A stretch of 64,000 nucleotides of DNA from UBA6168 sp964442355. GTDB lineage: Bacteria; Bacteroidota; Bacteroidia; Chitinophagales; Saprospiraceae. The stretch lies in NCBI GenBank assembly GCA_964442355.1, contig CAYTZS010000002.1, positions 1 through 64,000 of the forward strand. The letters are read 5' to 3'. Both the position numbers and the translations under genes were made by a program. This document shows, in pieces, positions 31,365 through 41,800 of this stretch; position 1 is the first letter of the stretch; each line of letters starts with the position of its first letter. The notes beneath the pieces were generated by a model. That model did not search any database. It was not told the DNA's origin and was given only the letters and a program-made list of their open reading frames with translations.

Positions 31365-33506
31365 CTATCTGTACGCTTTAAGTGCCTTCTTGTCTGCCTC
31401 CGTTGCCAAGCGAATCTGCACGGCAGCTCCACCGCCAGCAGCTAACTGGATTTTCAGCACCGTTTCCTTTTTCACCAAGTACGAATTGATTTGATAGGCC
31501 ATCGGGTTTTTGTCCCAATGCGCATCTGTCGCATCGGCATAGACCGTCGCAACGTAGCTTGTGTTTTTGTCCAAAAAATCGAGCGGCAGCGTGGCCTTGC
31601 GGGCATTTTCATCGGTGATGGCTCCGATGAACCACTCGTTTTTGCCTTTGGCCCTGCGGGCAATGGAGAGATAGTCACCAGGCTCGGCTTCAAGGTAGCG
31701 GCTGTCGTCCCAGTCCACCGCCACGTCCTTGATGAACTGGAAGGCATCGAGGTGTTGCTCGTAGATTTCGGGCAGGTCAGCTGCCATTTGCAGGGGGCTG
31801 TAAATCGTGACGTAAAGCGCCAATTGCTTCGCAAGGGTCGTGTGTACCTGCTCCTTTTTATTCGGATCAAAGTAGCTCATTTTGGTTTGAAAAATACCAG
31901 GTGTGTAGTCAATCGGCCCGCCCATCGAGCGGGTGAATGGAAGGATAGTCTCGTGCTCTGGTGGATTGCCCACGCTCCAAGCGTTAAATTCGTTGCCACG
32001 GGTTGCCTCGCAGGCCAGCCAGTTGGGGTAGGTGCGGTGCAGGCCAGTTGGCCGCACGGGTTCGTGGGCGTCGAGCATGATTTGGCGCTCGGCGGTCTTG
32101 GCAGCCACCCGGTTGAAGTGGTTCACCATCCATTGCCCGTCGTGGTGCTCGCCACGAGGGATTATCCTACCGACATAGCCCGTCTTCACGGCATCGTAGC
32201 CGTATTTTTTCATAAAATCATACGACTTGTCCATCCAGCGCTCATAGTTGGTGACCGAGCCGGAAGTCTCGTGGTGCATGATGATTTTCACGCCTTTTTG
32301 CTTGGCGTAAGCCGAAAGTTCCGCCACATTGAAGTCGGGGTAGGGCGTTACGAAGTCGAAAACGTCCTCTTTCCACTTCCCAAACCAGTCTTCCCAGCCC
32401 GTGTTCCAGCCCTCGACAAGCACACCGTCGAAGCCGTGCTTGGCTGCAAAATCAATGTACGTTTTTACCCGCTTGGTAGTGGCTCCGTGCCTGCCTGATG
32501 GTTCGACCGTGGCGAGGTCCCAAGTGGATGCGCTCTGCGTACCAGCATAGTCCCAAGTGGACTTCCCGACGTGCATTTCCCACCAAACCCCGACGTACTT
32601 GGTCGGCTTTATCCACGACGTTTCGGCGATTTTGGAAGGCTCGTTGAGGTTCAATATTAAGCGGGAAGCGAGGATGTCCGTCGCTTTGTCGCTGACGACG
32701 ATGGTGCGCCACGGCGTATTGAAGGGTGCTTGCAGGTATGCCTTGTTGCCCACAGCGTCGGGCACGAGGTGCGAGGTCAGTTTGAACGTGGGTGTATCAA
32801 CTTGGAGGTTCATGGCCGGGTAGTTCACCAGCGCCGCCTCATGGATGTTGAGGTAGAGGCCGTCCGTGGTTTTCATCATCAGCGGCGTCTGCACAAAGTT
32901 GACGCCGATGGGTGTGCGGGCGTGAATCTCGTTAGCCACGCCGCCCGCCAAGCCGTTTACCTCGCTGAGTTTGGTAGTGTTGTACTGGAACTCATTGCTG
33001 TCGTAGTCGCCGGGAATCCAGAACGCTTGGTGGTCGCCCGTGAGGTCGAACTCGGTTTTTTCGTCCGAAACGATGAAGTGGTTCAGCCCCGGCTGTGCCG
33101 GAAACTCGTAGCGGAAGCCCAGCCCATCGTTGAAGAGGCGGAAGCGGATGACGAACCGACGGTCATCCGCAGCGGATTGGCGCAGCGTAACGGCCAGTTC
33201 CCGGTAGTGGTTTCGAATCGTTTTGGTCTCGCCCCAGACGGGTGTCCAAGTTTCGTCAAAAACCGAAGAGTCCACCTGCACGACCGCAAAGCCTTGGCTG
33301 AAGGACGGCGCATCTTTTATGATTACAGCCATGCGGCTGGGTTGAACCACTTCTTTTTTGCCAAAATACAGGCGGTAAGTTGGCTCGCCAGAAGCATTCA
33401 GGGCAAAAGTGAGCGCCAGTTTTCCGTTGGGAGAATGGATGGTTTGGGCAAAAATTTGCAGTGCGCAAAGCAAAAAAACGAGTGTAGAGGCAAGTTTATT
33501 CATCAT
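31365..33506 (-). CDS. Glycoside hydrolase family 97 protein
   Basis: 713-aa secreted enzyme (signal peptide NKLASTLVFLLCALQIFAQ). N-terminal beta-sandwich (SPNGKLALTFALNASGEPTYRLYFGKKEVV) about 20-280; catalytic barrel about 290-600 with KYVGVWWEMHVGKSTWDY, DGVLVEGWNTGWEDW, IIMHHETSG, DAVKTGYVGRIIPRGEHHDGQWMVNHF; C-terminal beta domain. GH97 enzymes are alpha-glucosidases or alpha-galactosidases needing calcium. Which of the two cannot be told by eye. Confidence 0.95.
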   Translation of the reverse strand: MMNKLASTLVFLLCALQIFAQTIHSPNGKLALTFALNASGEPTYRLYFGKKEVVQPSRMAVIIKDAPSFSQGFAVVQVDSSVFDETWTPVWGETKTIRNHYRELAVTLRQSAADDRRFVIRFRLFNDGLGFRYEFPAQPGLNHFIVSDEKTEFDLTGDHQAFWIPGDYDSNEFQYNTTKLSEVNGLAGGVANEIHARTPIGVNFVQTPLMMKTTDGLYLNIHEAALVNYPAMNLQVDTPTFKLTSHLVPDAVGNKAYLQAPFNTPWRTIVVSDKATDILASRLILNLNEPSKIAETSWIKPTKYVGVWWEMHVGKSTWDYAGTQSASTWDLATVEPSGRHGATTKRVKTYIDFAAKHGFDGVLVEGWNTGWEDWFGKWKEDVFDFVTPYPDFNVAELSAYAKQKGVKIIMHHETSGSVTNYERWMDKSYDFMKKYGYDAVKTGYVGRIIPRGEHHDGQWMVNHFNRVAAKTAERQIMLDAHEPVRPTGLHRTYPNWLACEATRGNEFNAWSVGNPPEHETILPFTRSMGGPIDYTPGIFQTKMSYFDPNKKEQVHTTLAKQLALYVTIYSPLQMAADLPEIYEQHLDAFQFIKDVAVDWDDSRYLEAEPGDYLSIARRAKGKNEWFIGAITDENARKATLPLDFLDKNTSYVATVYADATDAHWDKNPMAYQINSYLVKKETVLKIQLAAGGGAAVQIRLATEADKKALKAYR

Positions 33507-33649
33507 GTTGTTTTTTTACAAAAATAGGAAAATAGGCATGGTCTGATGGGTGATTCTTCGCACACAATTAACCAATTTACGCCGGGCCAGAAATAATGGA
33601 TAAAGCCAATATTGGCCAAAAATAAAGCAATGGAACAGGCTGCTCGCAG

Positions 33650-33657
33650 TAGCTTTG
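33650..33657 (+). promoter_or_regulatory. -7 promoter box (TAGCTTTG)
   Basis: Match to TAnnTTTG overlapping the upstream in-frame extension of the next gene, which supports the later start codon at 33700. No clear -33 box. Confidence 0.45.
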
Positions 33658-33699
33658 GCACGAAGAAAACGAGGGTTTGGCTTTTCAAAAAACAAACGA

Positions 33700-35958
33700 A
33701 TGATGCACAAACAGTTGAGATTTCTGGGAACGATGGCCGTAATTGCGATGCTGCTGGAGCTAAGTTGCAACCAACTTGAAGCAAGGAAACTGCCCATAAA
33801 AGTGGACGAGGAAGGCACTGCTAAAATGGTCAAACTCCTGCAAGAGACCTTCGCCAAGCTTGACCCCATGAAAATCCAATACTACGACAGCAACCGCAAG
33901 GCGGCGATTTTCAAGGCCAAACTGGACGAGGCGACCGACATCAACGAGCAGATGAAGCTCAAGATGCAGTATGCTTTTGAACTGTTGGGAGGCGGCAAAA
34001 ACGAACAGGCCATCATGGAGTTTGAGCAGCTGCTGCAAACCGCTACCGAGGCAAAGGCCGACCCTCAGTCGTTGGACCAAATCAAAAAGCTGCTGGCGCT
34101 CTGCTACGTGCGCATCGGCGAGACGAGCAACTGCATCGAACGCTTCAACGAGGCTTCCTGCATCCTGCCCATTCAAGGCAAGGGTGTTTACAACGACCAA
34201 ATCGGCAGCCGCATGGCCATCCGGCTCTACGAGGAAATGCTGGTGGAAAACCCCAACGACTACGAGGCGATTTGGATGCTCAATTTCGCCTACATGACCG
34301 TGGGCGAGTACCCCAAAAAAGTGCCCAAGCAGTTTCTCGTTCCACCCTCCTTCTTTGAATCCGATTACGATTTGCCTGCCTTCAAAAACATCGCCCAAGA
34401 AGTTGGCGTCGGAACGGTAGCGCTGTCGGGCGGCACCTGCGTCGAGGACTTCAACAATGACGGCCTGCTCGACATCATGGCCTCCTCCTGGGGCATGAAC
34501 GACCAACTCCGCTATTTCGAGAGCGATGGCAACGGGCATTTTACTGAAAAAACCGATGCGGCAAAACTCACCGGCTTGACAAGCGGCCTCAACCTCCAGC
34601 ACGCCGACTACGACAACGACGGATTCATGGACTTGCTCGTGCTGCGGGGGGCTTGGTGGCAAGCCCAAGGCAACATCCCCAACTCGCTAATCAAAAACAA
34701 CGGCGACGGCACCTTCACCGACGTGACCATCCAAGCGGGGCTGCTCTCCTTCGCTCCCACGCAGACAGCAGCTTGGGCAGACTTCAACAACGACGGCTGG
34801 CTCGACCTTTTCATCGGCAACGAAAGTGCAATGGAATTCAAAAACCCCTGTGAGTTTTACCTCAACAACCAAGACGGCACTTTCACTGACATCACGAAGC
34901 AGGTGGGATTGGGCACTTACCAAGCTTACGTCAAGGGCGTGACGGCTGGCGACGTGAACAACGATGGCTGGCAAGATTTGTACATTTCCACCCTTACTTC
35001 CAACAACATGCTGCTGCTCAACCAAACCACCCAGCCCGGCGCTATGCCAGTTTTTATGGATGCTACGGAGCGTGCAGCAGTGAATCAGCCATTTGGCGGC
35101 TTTGCCACTTGGATGTTTGATTTCAACAACGACGGTTGGCTCGACATTTTCGCTGGTTCTTACGGCTCCTCCACTGGGGCGCTGGCGGCGGAGGCAGCCA
35201 CGCTGAATTCGCAGGGAAAGCATATTGGCGGCACCCCCCACCTGTACATCAACGACGGCAAGACCGGCAAGGACGCCCCGCATTTCACCGATATCACCAA
35301 ACAGGTGGGCCTGGACGACGCCCTCTTCGTCATGGGTTCCAACTTCGGCGACTTGGACAACGACGGCTGGCTCGACTTCTACCTCGGCACCGGAGCCCCC
35401 AGCCTGAGCGCCGTGGTGCCCAACAAGATGTACCGAAACAACGAAGGCAAAGGCTTGCAGGATGTGACCACCGCTGGCGGCTTCGGCATCCTGCAAAAAG
35501 GCCACGCCGTTGGTTTTGGCGACTTCGACAACGACGGTGACCAAGACATTTTTTCGGTCATTGGCGGGGCACTGGATGGCGATGTGTTCAGCAACGCTTT
35601 TCACCTGAACCCCATTGGCAACCAGCAAAATTGGGTAACGCTAAAACTCATCGGCACGACCTCCAACCGCTCGGCCATCGGGGCGAGGGTAAAAATCACA
35701 GCCATCGGCAAGGACGGCAAGGAGCGGCAGGTTCATGGCCTCGTCTCCACGGGCAGCAGCTTTGGTGGCAACAGCCTCCAATTGGAAATCGGGCTAGGCG
35801 ATGCGACTTCCATCAAGCAAGTAGAAGTGAAATGGCCCAATGCAAAAGGCTCGGTATCGGTCTATAAAAATATTCAAATCAACAAATACGTGGAACTGAC
35901 GGAGGGCAACACGGCACCTGTTTACCTTGAAAGGAAACGGATTCAGTTTCCGGGGTAG
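33700..35958 (+). CDS. FG-GAP/VCBS repeat lipoprotein with ASPIC/UnbV C-terminus
   Basis: About 752 aa. Lipoprotein signal with LLELSC, a helical/TPR-like segment (about 60-220: EQAIMEFEQLLQTATEAKADPQS), then repeated calcium-binding FG-GAP blades (D-N/D-x-D-G patterns: DFNNDGLLDIM, DYDNDGFMDLL, DFNNDGWLDLF, DVNNDGWQDLY, DLDNDGWLDFY, DFDNDGDQDIF) forming a propeller, and the ASPIC/UnbV region (GARVKITAIGKDGK, VHGLVSTGSSFGGNSLQLEIGLGDA). CRTAC-like proteins of this type sit on the cell surface; their ligand is unknown. The start at 33700/33703 places the signal at the N-terminus. Confidence 0.9.
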   Translation: MMHKQLRFLGTMAVIAMLLELSCNQLEARKLPIKVDEEGTAKMVKLLQETFAKLDPMKIQYYDSNRKAAIFKAKLDEATDINEQMKLKMQYAFELLGGGKNEQAIMEFEQLLQTATEAKADPQSLDQIKKLLALCYVRIGETSNCIERFNEASCILPIQGKGVYNDQIGSRMAIRLYEEMLVENPNDYEAIWMLNFAYMTVGEYPKKVPKQFLVPPSFFESDYDLPAFKNIAQEVGVGTVALSGGTCVEDFNNDGLLDIMASSWGMNDQLRYFESDGNGHFTEKTDAAKLTGLTSGLNLQHADYDNDGFMDLLVLRGAWWQAQGNIPNSLIKNNGDGTFTDVTIQAGLLSFAPTQTAAWADFNNDGWLDLFIGNESAMEFKNPCEFYLNNQDGTFTDITKQVGLGTYQAYVKGVTAGDVNNDGWQDLYISTLTSNNMLLLNQTTQPGAMPVFMDATERAAVNQPFGGFATWMFDFNNDGWLDIFAGSYGSSTGALAAEAATLNSQGKHIGGTPHLYINDGKTGKDAPHFTDITKQVGLDDALFVMGSNFGDLDNDGWLDFYLGTGAPSLSAVVPNKMYRNNEGKGLQDVTTAGGFGILQKGHAVGFGDFDNDGDQDIFSVIGGALDGDVFSNAFHLNPIGNQQNWVTLKLIGTTSNRSAIGARVKITAIGKDGKERQVHGLVSTGSSFGGNSLQLEIGLGDATSIKQVEVKWPNAKGSVSVYKNIQINKYVELTEGNTAPVYLERKRIQFPG

Positions 35959-36044
35959 GGCTGAATTTTGGCATTGCGGTAGCTTAGACTTGTTCGGATT
36001 TTCTGATATTTTCTAGTACATTGCCCAATAAAACATCCTCAACA

Positions 36045-37646
36045 ATGAAGACTATTCGTACCCACTTCTTTGCTACCGTCCGTAAAGCCTTTAACCTTGC
36101 CCTGCGGGCAGAAAAGCTACAAACCGACACCGCCGAGGTCATCGGTCAGGCCAAGGAGGCTGCACTCAGCCGCCGCAAGTTTTTGGAAAACACAGGCAAG
36201 ACCGTGCTGGCCAGTGCCATTGCCCCCAGTTTCATTCTCAATCCATCTAAGTCGTTCGTCGCTCCGTTCCTTGGCGGCACAGCGCCCCGCATCGTCATCG
36301 TCGGCGGCGGCATTGCTGGCCTGAACGCCTTGCACCACCTGAAAAAGCACAACCTAGACGCCACCATCTACGAAGCCACCAACCGCACGGGCGGGCGCAT
36401 GTTCACCGTAAAAGGCGCCATGGGCGAGGGCACTTGGGCAGAGTTTGGTGCGGAGTTCATCGACTCCAACCACCAGGACATGTGGGACTTGATAAACGAG
36501 TTCGAGTTGAAGGACATTGATTACGCCCAAGCCAGCGAAGCGGCATTGGAGGCAGAGGCTTTCTTTTTTGAAGGCCAACACCGCACGTTGGAGGAGACCG
36601 TCAACGCCTTCCGAACCTTCGCTCCACGCATGGCCGCCGATATGGAAAAGCTGCCGGAATACTCGGACATCAACTACCGCAACAAAGACCCATTTGTCAA
36701 GAAACTGGACAACATGAGCCTTTGCAAATACCTCAAGAAAATCGGTGCAAAGGGCTGGATAAAAAAATTCATCGAGGTGGCATACGAGTCGGAGTACGGC
36801 CTGTCGGCAAAGGTGCAGTCGAGCCTGAACCTCACGGTGCTTATCTCACCAGAAACCGCTGACGGGCGCATTGCCCTGTTTGGCGAGAGCGACGAGCGCT
36901 ACAAGGTGCGGGGCGGCAACCAAAGCATCCCAGATGCACTGGCGAAGAAGTACGCATCCCACATCCAAACGAACCGCCCGCTGGAGTCAGTGCGGATGGA
37001 CGGCACGGGCTACAAGCTCCACTTTGGCGGTATGAGCGAGGACGTGAAGGCCGACTATGTCATCCTTGCCCTGCCCTTTGCAGTACTGCGCAAGTTGGAT
37101 TTTCCCATCGAAATGCCTCCCCTCAAGCGGGACTGCATTAACAAACTGAGCTTTGGCACCAACGCCAAGCTGATGCTCGGCATGAAGTCGCACTTCTGGC
37201 GCAAACAAGGCTACACGGGGCTGGTGTACAGCGACAACGGCATTCCCAACGGTTGGGACAACGCCCAATTGCAGACCAAGGACAACGAAGCCGCTGGCCT
37301 GTCCATCCTCTTCGGTGGACCTGCGGGCGTGAAGGTCGGCGAGGGCACCCCCGATGCGCAGAAGAATATTTACCTACCCAAATGGGAGCAGATTTACAAA
37401 GGCGCCACCGAGCAGTTCAACGGCAAAGTGGCACGGATGCACTGGCCCAGCCACCCGTTCACGCTGTGCAGCTATATCTGCCCGACGAAGGGGCAATACA
37501 CGAGCTTAGTCGGGGCGGAACAAACGCCCGTGGGCAATATCCTTTTCGCTGGGGAACATTGCGGCGGCGACTCTGCGGGCTTCATGAACGGCGCTGCAAA
37601 AAGCGGCAGGGAAGCAGCCGAGGAGATTTTGAAGCGGTTGGATTGA
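36045..37646 (+). CDS. Tat-exported flavin monoamine oxidase family protein
   Basis: 533 aa. Residues 1-40 are unusual, preceding a Tat-like signal SRRKFLENTGKTVLASAIAP (42-61). FAD-binding motif IVIVGGGIAGLNAL (83-96), then EATNRTGGRM, and the C-terminal FAD block GNILFAGEHCGGDSAGFMNGAAKSGREAAEEIL. Related enzymes oxidise amines, L-amino acids or polyamines with O2. Starting at 36045 (ATG) is preferred to a TTG 24 nt earlier. Substrate is unknown; a link to the polyamine genes at 17-19 kb is only speculation. Confidence 0.9.
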   Translation: MKTIRTHFFATVRKAFNLALRAEKLQTDTAEVIGQAKEAALSRRKFLENTGKTVLASAIAPSFILNPSKSFVAPFLGGTAPRIVIVGGGIAGLNALHHLKKHNLDATIYEATNRTGGRMFTVKGAMGEGTWAEFGAEFIDSNHQDMWDLINEFELKDIDYAQASEAALEAEAFFFEGQHRTLEETVNAFRTFAPRMAADMEKLPEYSDINYRNKDPFVKKLDNMSLCKYLKKIGAKGWIKKFIEVAYESEYGLSAKVQSSLNLTVLISPETADGRIALFGESDERYKVRGGNQSIPDALAKKYASHIQTNRPLESVRMDGTGYKLHFGGMSEDVKADYVILALPFAVLRKLDFPIEMPPLKRDCINKLSFGTNAKLMLGMKSHFWRKQGYTGLVYSDNGIPNGWDNAQLQTKDNEAAGLSILFGGPAGVKVGEGTPDAQKNIYLPKWEQIYKGATEQFNGKVARMHWPSHPFTLCSYICPTKGQYTSLVGAEQTPVGNILFAGEHCGGDSAGFMNGAAKSGREAAEEILKRLD

Positions 37647-37649
37647 GGG

Positions 37650-37741
37650 GTGTTGTTAGTTGTTGGTTGTTGGCTATTGGCTTGGTGCAGTAACTAACCA
37701 ACAGCCAACAGCTAATAGCCAATAGCTAACAGCCAATAGCC
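37650..37741. repeat. Word-hairpin element (GTTGTTGGCTATTGG family)
   Basis: The left arm (37650-37685) is TTGTTGGTTGTTGGCTATTGG-like; the right arm (37692-37741) is CCAACAGCTAATAGCCAATAG-like and contains more words than the left. The same vocabulary recurs at 41970-42060. Confidence 0.8.
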
Positions 37742-37743
37742 AC

Positions 37744-38490
37744 TTATTTTATCCTCGAAAAGTCGGTAGGTGCCATGTAAATCGACTCCAGTTTCTCTAT
37801 GATTTTCCCGTTCTGCTCCGACTCGTCCCGCACTTTTATCCACTTGGGGTCTTTCCTGAAACGGTCAAACGATGCCTTGCCCGCCTCCTCGTTTTTGTGT
37901 GCCAGCAGGTAGATAAGCACGGGTTGTTTGCCGGTTGTCTCCACCGTCGTCCAGTAGGCCACGTTGGTCATGCCGTGCTTTTTGAAGAGCTTGGTGGTAT
38001 GGTTCCTGAACCGGGCCAAGATGTTGGGGAGCTTGCCCTCGGCCATCGTGTAGGTGCGCAGCTCGAAGACCCGGTCGCCTTTTTTCGAGGGTTTTATCTT
38101 CGGCGAAAAATCGGTGGCCTCCATGAAAATGGACTCAATCTTCGCTATGATTTTGCCGTTCTCCTCCGACTTTTTCCAGACATCCAGCCATACTGGGTCT
38201 TTCATGAATGCTGCCCAGGATTCCTCCCTCGCCGCTTTGCTGGGGTAGGAGAGCACGTAGTACAGCGCATTGTCGTCGTTGTGCAGGGGCACCCAGTAGC
38301 CTACGTTGGTCATGCCGTGCTTTTCAAACAGCTTGGTGGTGTGGTTCCTGAACCTGTTGAGCAGGTCAGGCAGCTTGCCGGGCTCGCAGTAGTAGATGCG
38401 CATTTCGTAGCACCGGGTGTCCTTGCGCTGCGCAATGGCCATGAGGCTGGTCGCCAACATGAGCGAAGAAAGGAGTAGCAGTTTTTTCAT
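37744..38490 (-). CDS. Secreted protein with two NIPSNAP domains
   Basis: 248 aa with signal peptide (KKLLLLSSLMLATSLMAIAQ). Two tandem NIPSNAP (ferredoxin-like dimeric barrel) domains: YEMRIYYCEPGKLPDLLNRFRNHTTKLFEKHGM (27-59) and FELRTYTMAEGKLPNILARFRNHTTKLFKKHGM (about 142-174); the strong similarity between them indicates internal duplication. Function unknown in secreted bacterial members. Confidence 0.92.
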   Translation of the reverse strand: MKKLLLLSSLMLATSLMAIAQRKDTRCYEMRIYYCEPGKLPDLLNRFRNHTTKLFEKHGMTNVGYWVPLHNDDNALYYVLSYPSKAAREESWAAFMKDPVWLDVWKKSEENGKIIAKIESIFMEATDFSPKIKPSKKGDRVFELRTYTMAEGKLPNILARFRNHTTKLFKKHGMTNVAYWTTVETTGKQPVLIYLLAHKNEEAGKASFDRFRKDPKWIKVRDESEQNGKIIEKLESIYMAPTDFSRIK

Positions 38491-38869
38491 GTTGAAAGCT
38501 TTTTTTAATTGGGTTTAGAAGGTTTAGAGGGGTTTAGAGGGTTTAGAAGGGTCATCGTTAAACCTTCTAAACTTTCTAAACCCCTTCTAAACCTCATCAC
38601 CAAATCGCCCCCAAAATAGGAGGTTATTTGGCAAAAGAAACAACATTGACAAAAGCTTACCCCGTGTGGCCAAACCCCAATTCTTTGGTGCTGCATTTTT
38701 AATAAAACCTTAACCCATTTTTATAAATCCAAGAGCGGGGGTAATGCGGTATATCAACTGTCTAGTTGATTAAATTCACTACCGTCTTTTGAACATAAAC
38801 CCGGTGCAAAACTTTACTTTTATACGGCCTATGCGGAGAAAAACTACCTGACCAAACCACTTGTCAGCC
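38491..38869. other. Intergenic region between divergent genes
   Basis: 379 nt holding the word-hairpin at 38511-38594 and an AT-rich promoter region. A TTTG at 38788 and TACTTTTA at 38815-38822 (one base from consensus, 23-nt spacer) could drive the peptidase-barrel gene. No ORF worth calling. Confidence 0.6.
38511..38594. repeat. Word-hairpin element (GGTTTAGA family)
   Basis: Four GGTTTAGAAG/GGTTTAGAGG words (38511-38550) face four inverse complement words CTTCTAAACC/CTTTCTAAAC (38559-38594) with an 8-nt loop. Same family as 23775-23868, 25355-25448 and 42266-42350. Confidence 0.85.
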
Positions 38870-41800
38870 ATGCGAAAATCAATCGCCACCCTTGCCGCAT
38901 TCGCAGTCATCCTTTGCTGCGCAATCCCTGTTGAAGCACAATATTTTGGCAGAAACAAGCCCAAGTACGAAGACTTCAACTTCAAGGTGCTGCAAACGCC
39001 GCACTACCAGATTTACCATTACCTGAACAACCCGGAACTGGAGCGGGCACTGGCCAACCAAGCCGAGCATTGGTACACGCTTCACCAAGCCGTGCTGGCG
39101 GACACCTTTGCCGAGCGCAACCCGCTGCTGTTTTACAACGACCATGCAGACTTCCAGCAAACGAACGCCATTGGCGGTGAAATCAACATCGGCACGGGCG
39201 GGGTGACGGAGGCGCTGAAAAACCGGGTGGTGCTGCCCATTGCCATGTCCAACGAGCAGACCAAGCACGTGCTGGGCCACGAGCTGGTACACGCCTTCCA
39301 GTACAACATGGTGCTCAACGGCGACAGCACTTCCATGCGCAACCTCGGCAACCTCCCACTCTGGATGGTGGAGGGCCTCGCCGAGTACCTCTCCATTGGT
39401 CGCACGGACGCCAACACCGCCCTCTGGATGCGGGATGCCGTGCTCAACGACCGAGTGCCCACCCTGCGTGACCTCGACAGGCCCGAGTTTTTTCCGTACC
39501 GATGGGGGCAAACCTTCTGGGCATTCGTGACCGGGCTAAAAGGCGACGACATCATCCAACCGCTGTTCATGACCACGGCACGGGAGGGCTTCGATGTGGC
39601 CTGCGTGAAGGTGCTGGGCATGAAGGAAAAAGAACTCTCCAAGCTTTGGGTGAGCGCCATCAAGGACTACTACGGCCCTTATTTGGGCGACAAAAAAGAG
39701 CGCTTCGTGGGCCGCCAACTCATCGGCAAAGACCAAACACGGGAGGGCCGCTACAACATCGCCCCGGTGTTGAGTCCCAACGGCAAGTACATCGCTTTCC
39801 TCTCGGAAAAAGACATCTTCGGCATTGACCTGTACCTCGGCGATGCCGTGACGGGCAAGGTGCTGCGCAAAATCCACAGCAGCACCAGAGAAAGCCACCT
39901 TGACGACCTGAGCTTTATCGAGAACGCCGGAACTTGGTCGCCCGACAGCCGTGAAATCGTTTTCGTGGCCGTGAGCAAGGGCAACAACGTGTTGGTCATC
40001 AAGGACTTGGACGGCAAGCACAAGGAGAGTTTTGAAATACCCGGTGTGCCCGCTTTCAGCAATCCCGCTTGGTCGCCAGATGGCCGCAGCATCGTGGTGG
40101 CTGGGCTGGTGAACGGGCAGGTTGACCTCTTTCAAATCCAATTGTCCAGCAAAAAACTGACGCAACTGACCAACGACCGTTTCGCCGAGATGCAGCCTGC
40201 TTGGTCGGCGGATGGCAGCCAGTTGGTGTTTGCTACCGACCAATTGAGCTTTGAACGGGGAGCAACCAAATGGACGTTCAACCTCGCCATTCGGGACATG
40301 GCATCGGGCATCACTACCGTCAACGAGTTCTTCTACGGCGCCGACAACCTCAATCCCGTCTGGGACAACGACGGCAACATCCTCTTCCTCAGCGACCGGG
40401 ACGGTTTCCGCAACCTCTACCGCTTCGAACCCGCCACGGGCAAGCTGTTCCAAATGACCGACCTGCTCACGGGCATCAGCGGCATCACGCCCTATGCCCC
40501 GGCGCTCTCGGCTTCGACGAAAGAGACCCGTGACCGCATCGTTTTTACGCATTATTTCAACGGTGGCTACCGGATTTACAGGGCAAAATCGGAGGACTTC
40601 ATCAACCGGGAAGTGGCCGCTGACGCCGTGGACATGAAGCCTGCGCAGCTCATCAAGACCAACCGCATGGCCCCCGATTTTGTGAGCAGCAACTTGGCGC
40701 AACTGAACAAGCTGCCCTCGCTGCCCGATTCGTCGTTGCAGGCGGTGGCTTACAGGCCCCATTTCAAACTGGACTACATCGCAGGTGGCGGCGGTGTGGG
40801 CGTGGGCATCGGCAATACTTACGGCGGCCCGGTGTCAGGTATTGGTGGGGGCGTTGACCTTATTTTTGGCGACATCGTTGGCGACCACCAAGTTTATTCC
40901 AGCATCTTCCTGAACGGCGAGGTATTAGATGCCGGGTTCTCCGCCGCCTATCTCAACCGCAAAAACCGCTTTGGTTGGGGCGTTGGCCTATCGCATTTGC
41001 CTTACCAAAGTGGGCGCTCTGGCTACGTTGGCCTCGATACGCTGCCGATTAAGGATTCGCCCGACCTGTTGTTTGACCACTATGTTTTTGACCAAATCAG
41101 GACCTTTGAAGAAAAGCTCAGCGTCTTTGGGGAGTACCCTTTTTCCAAGACCCTGCGCATCGAGGGCAGCGGTTCATTTGCATTCTACAACAACCGCATT
41201 GACCGCAACCAACTGTACTATGATGCTTTCGGCAACCTGGTTTACCAAGACCGAGAGAAAATCAGCGAAAGGGAAGCAGGGCTAAACCTCTTTGAGGGAA
41301 AACTCGGCACGGCATCCGTGGGCCTTGTTGGTGACAATTCCTACTTTGGCATTGCCTCGCCCACCAAGGGCTACCGTTTCCGGTTGAGCGGCGAGCAGTA
41401 TTTTGGCGACATCAAACTGACGAACCTCACTGCCGACGTCCGCAAATACTTCTTCGTGAAGCCTTTCACCTTTGCCGTGCGGGCCATGCACCAAGGCCGC
41501 TATGGCACCGATGCCAACGCCTTTTACAACCTTTACCTCGGCTACCCGTGGTACATGCGGGGCTACGGCTTCAGTGATTCGTATGAGATTCTGGAGAAAA
41601 ACGGCCGTTCTGTGGACGACCTTTTTGGCAGCAAGATGCTGCTCGCCAACGCCGAGGTGCGTATCCCGCTCTCCGGCCCAGAACAATTGGCGCTGCTGAA
41701 GTCCAGGGTCTTGTTTACCGAGCTGTCCTTCTTCACCGATGGCGGCTACGCATGGGATGTCTTCGAAAAACCTACGGAAGGCAACCTGACCCAATTCGAT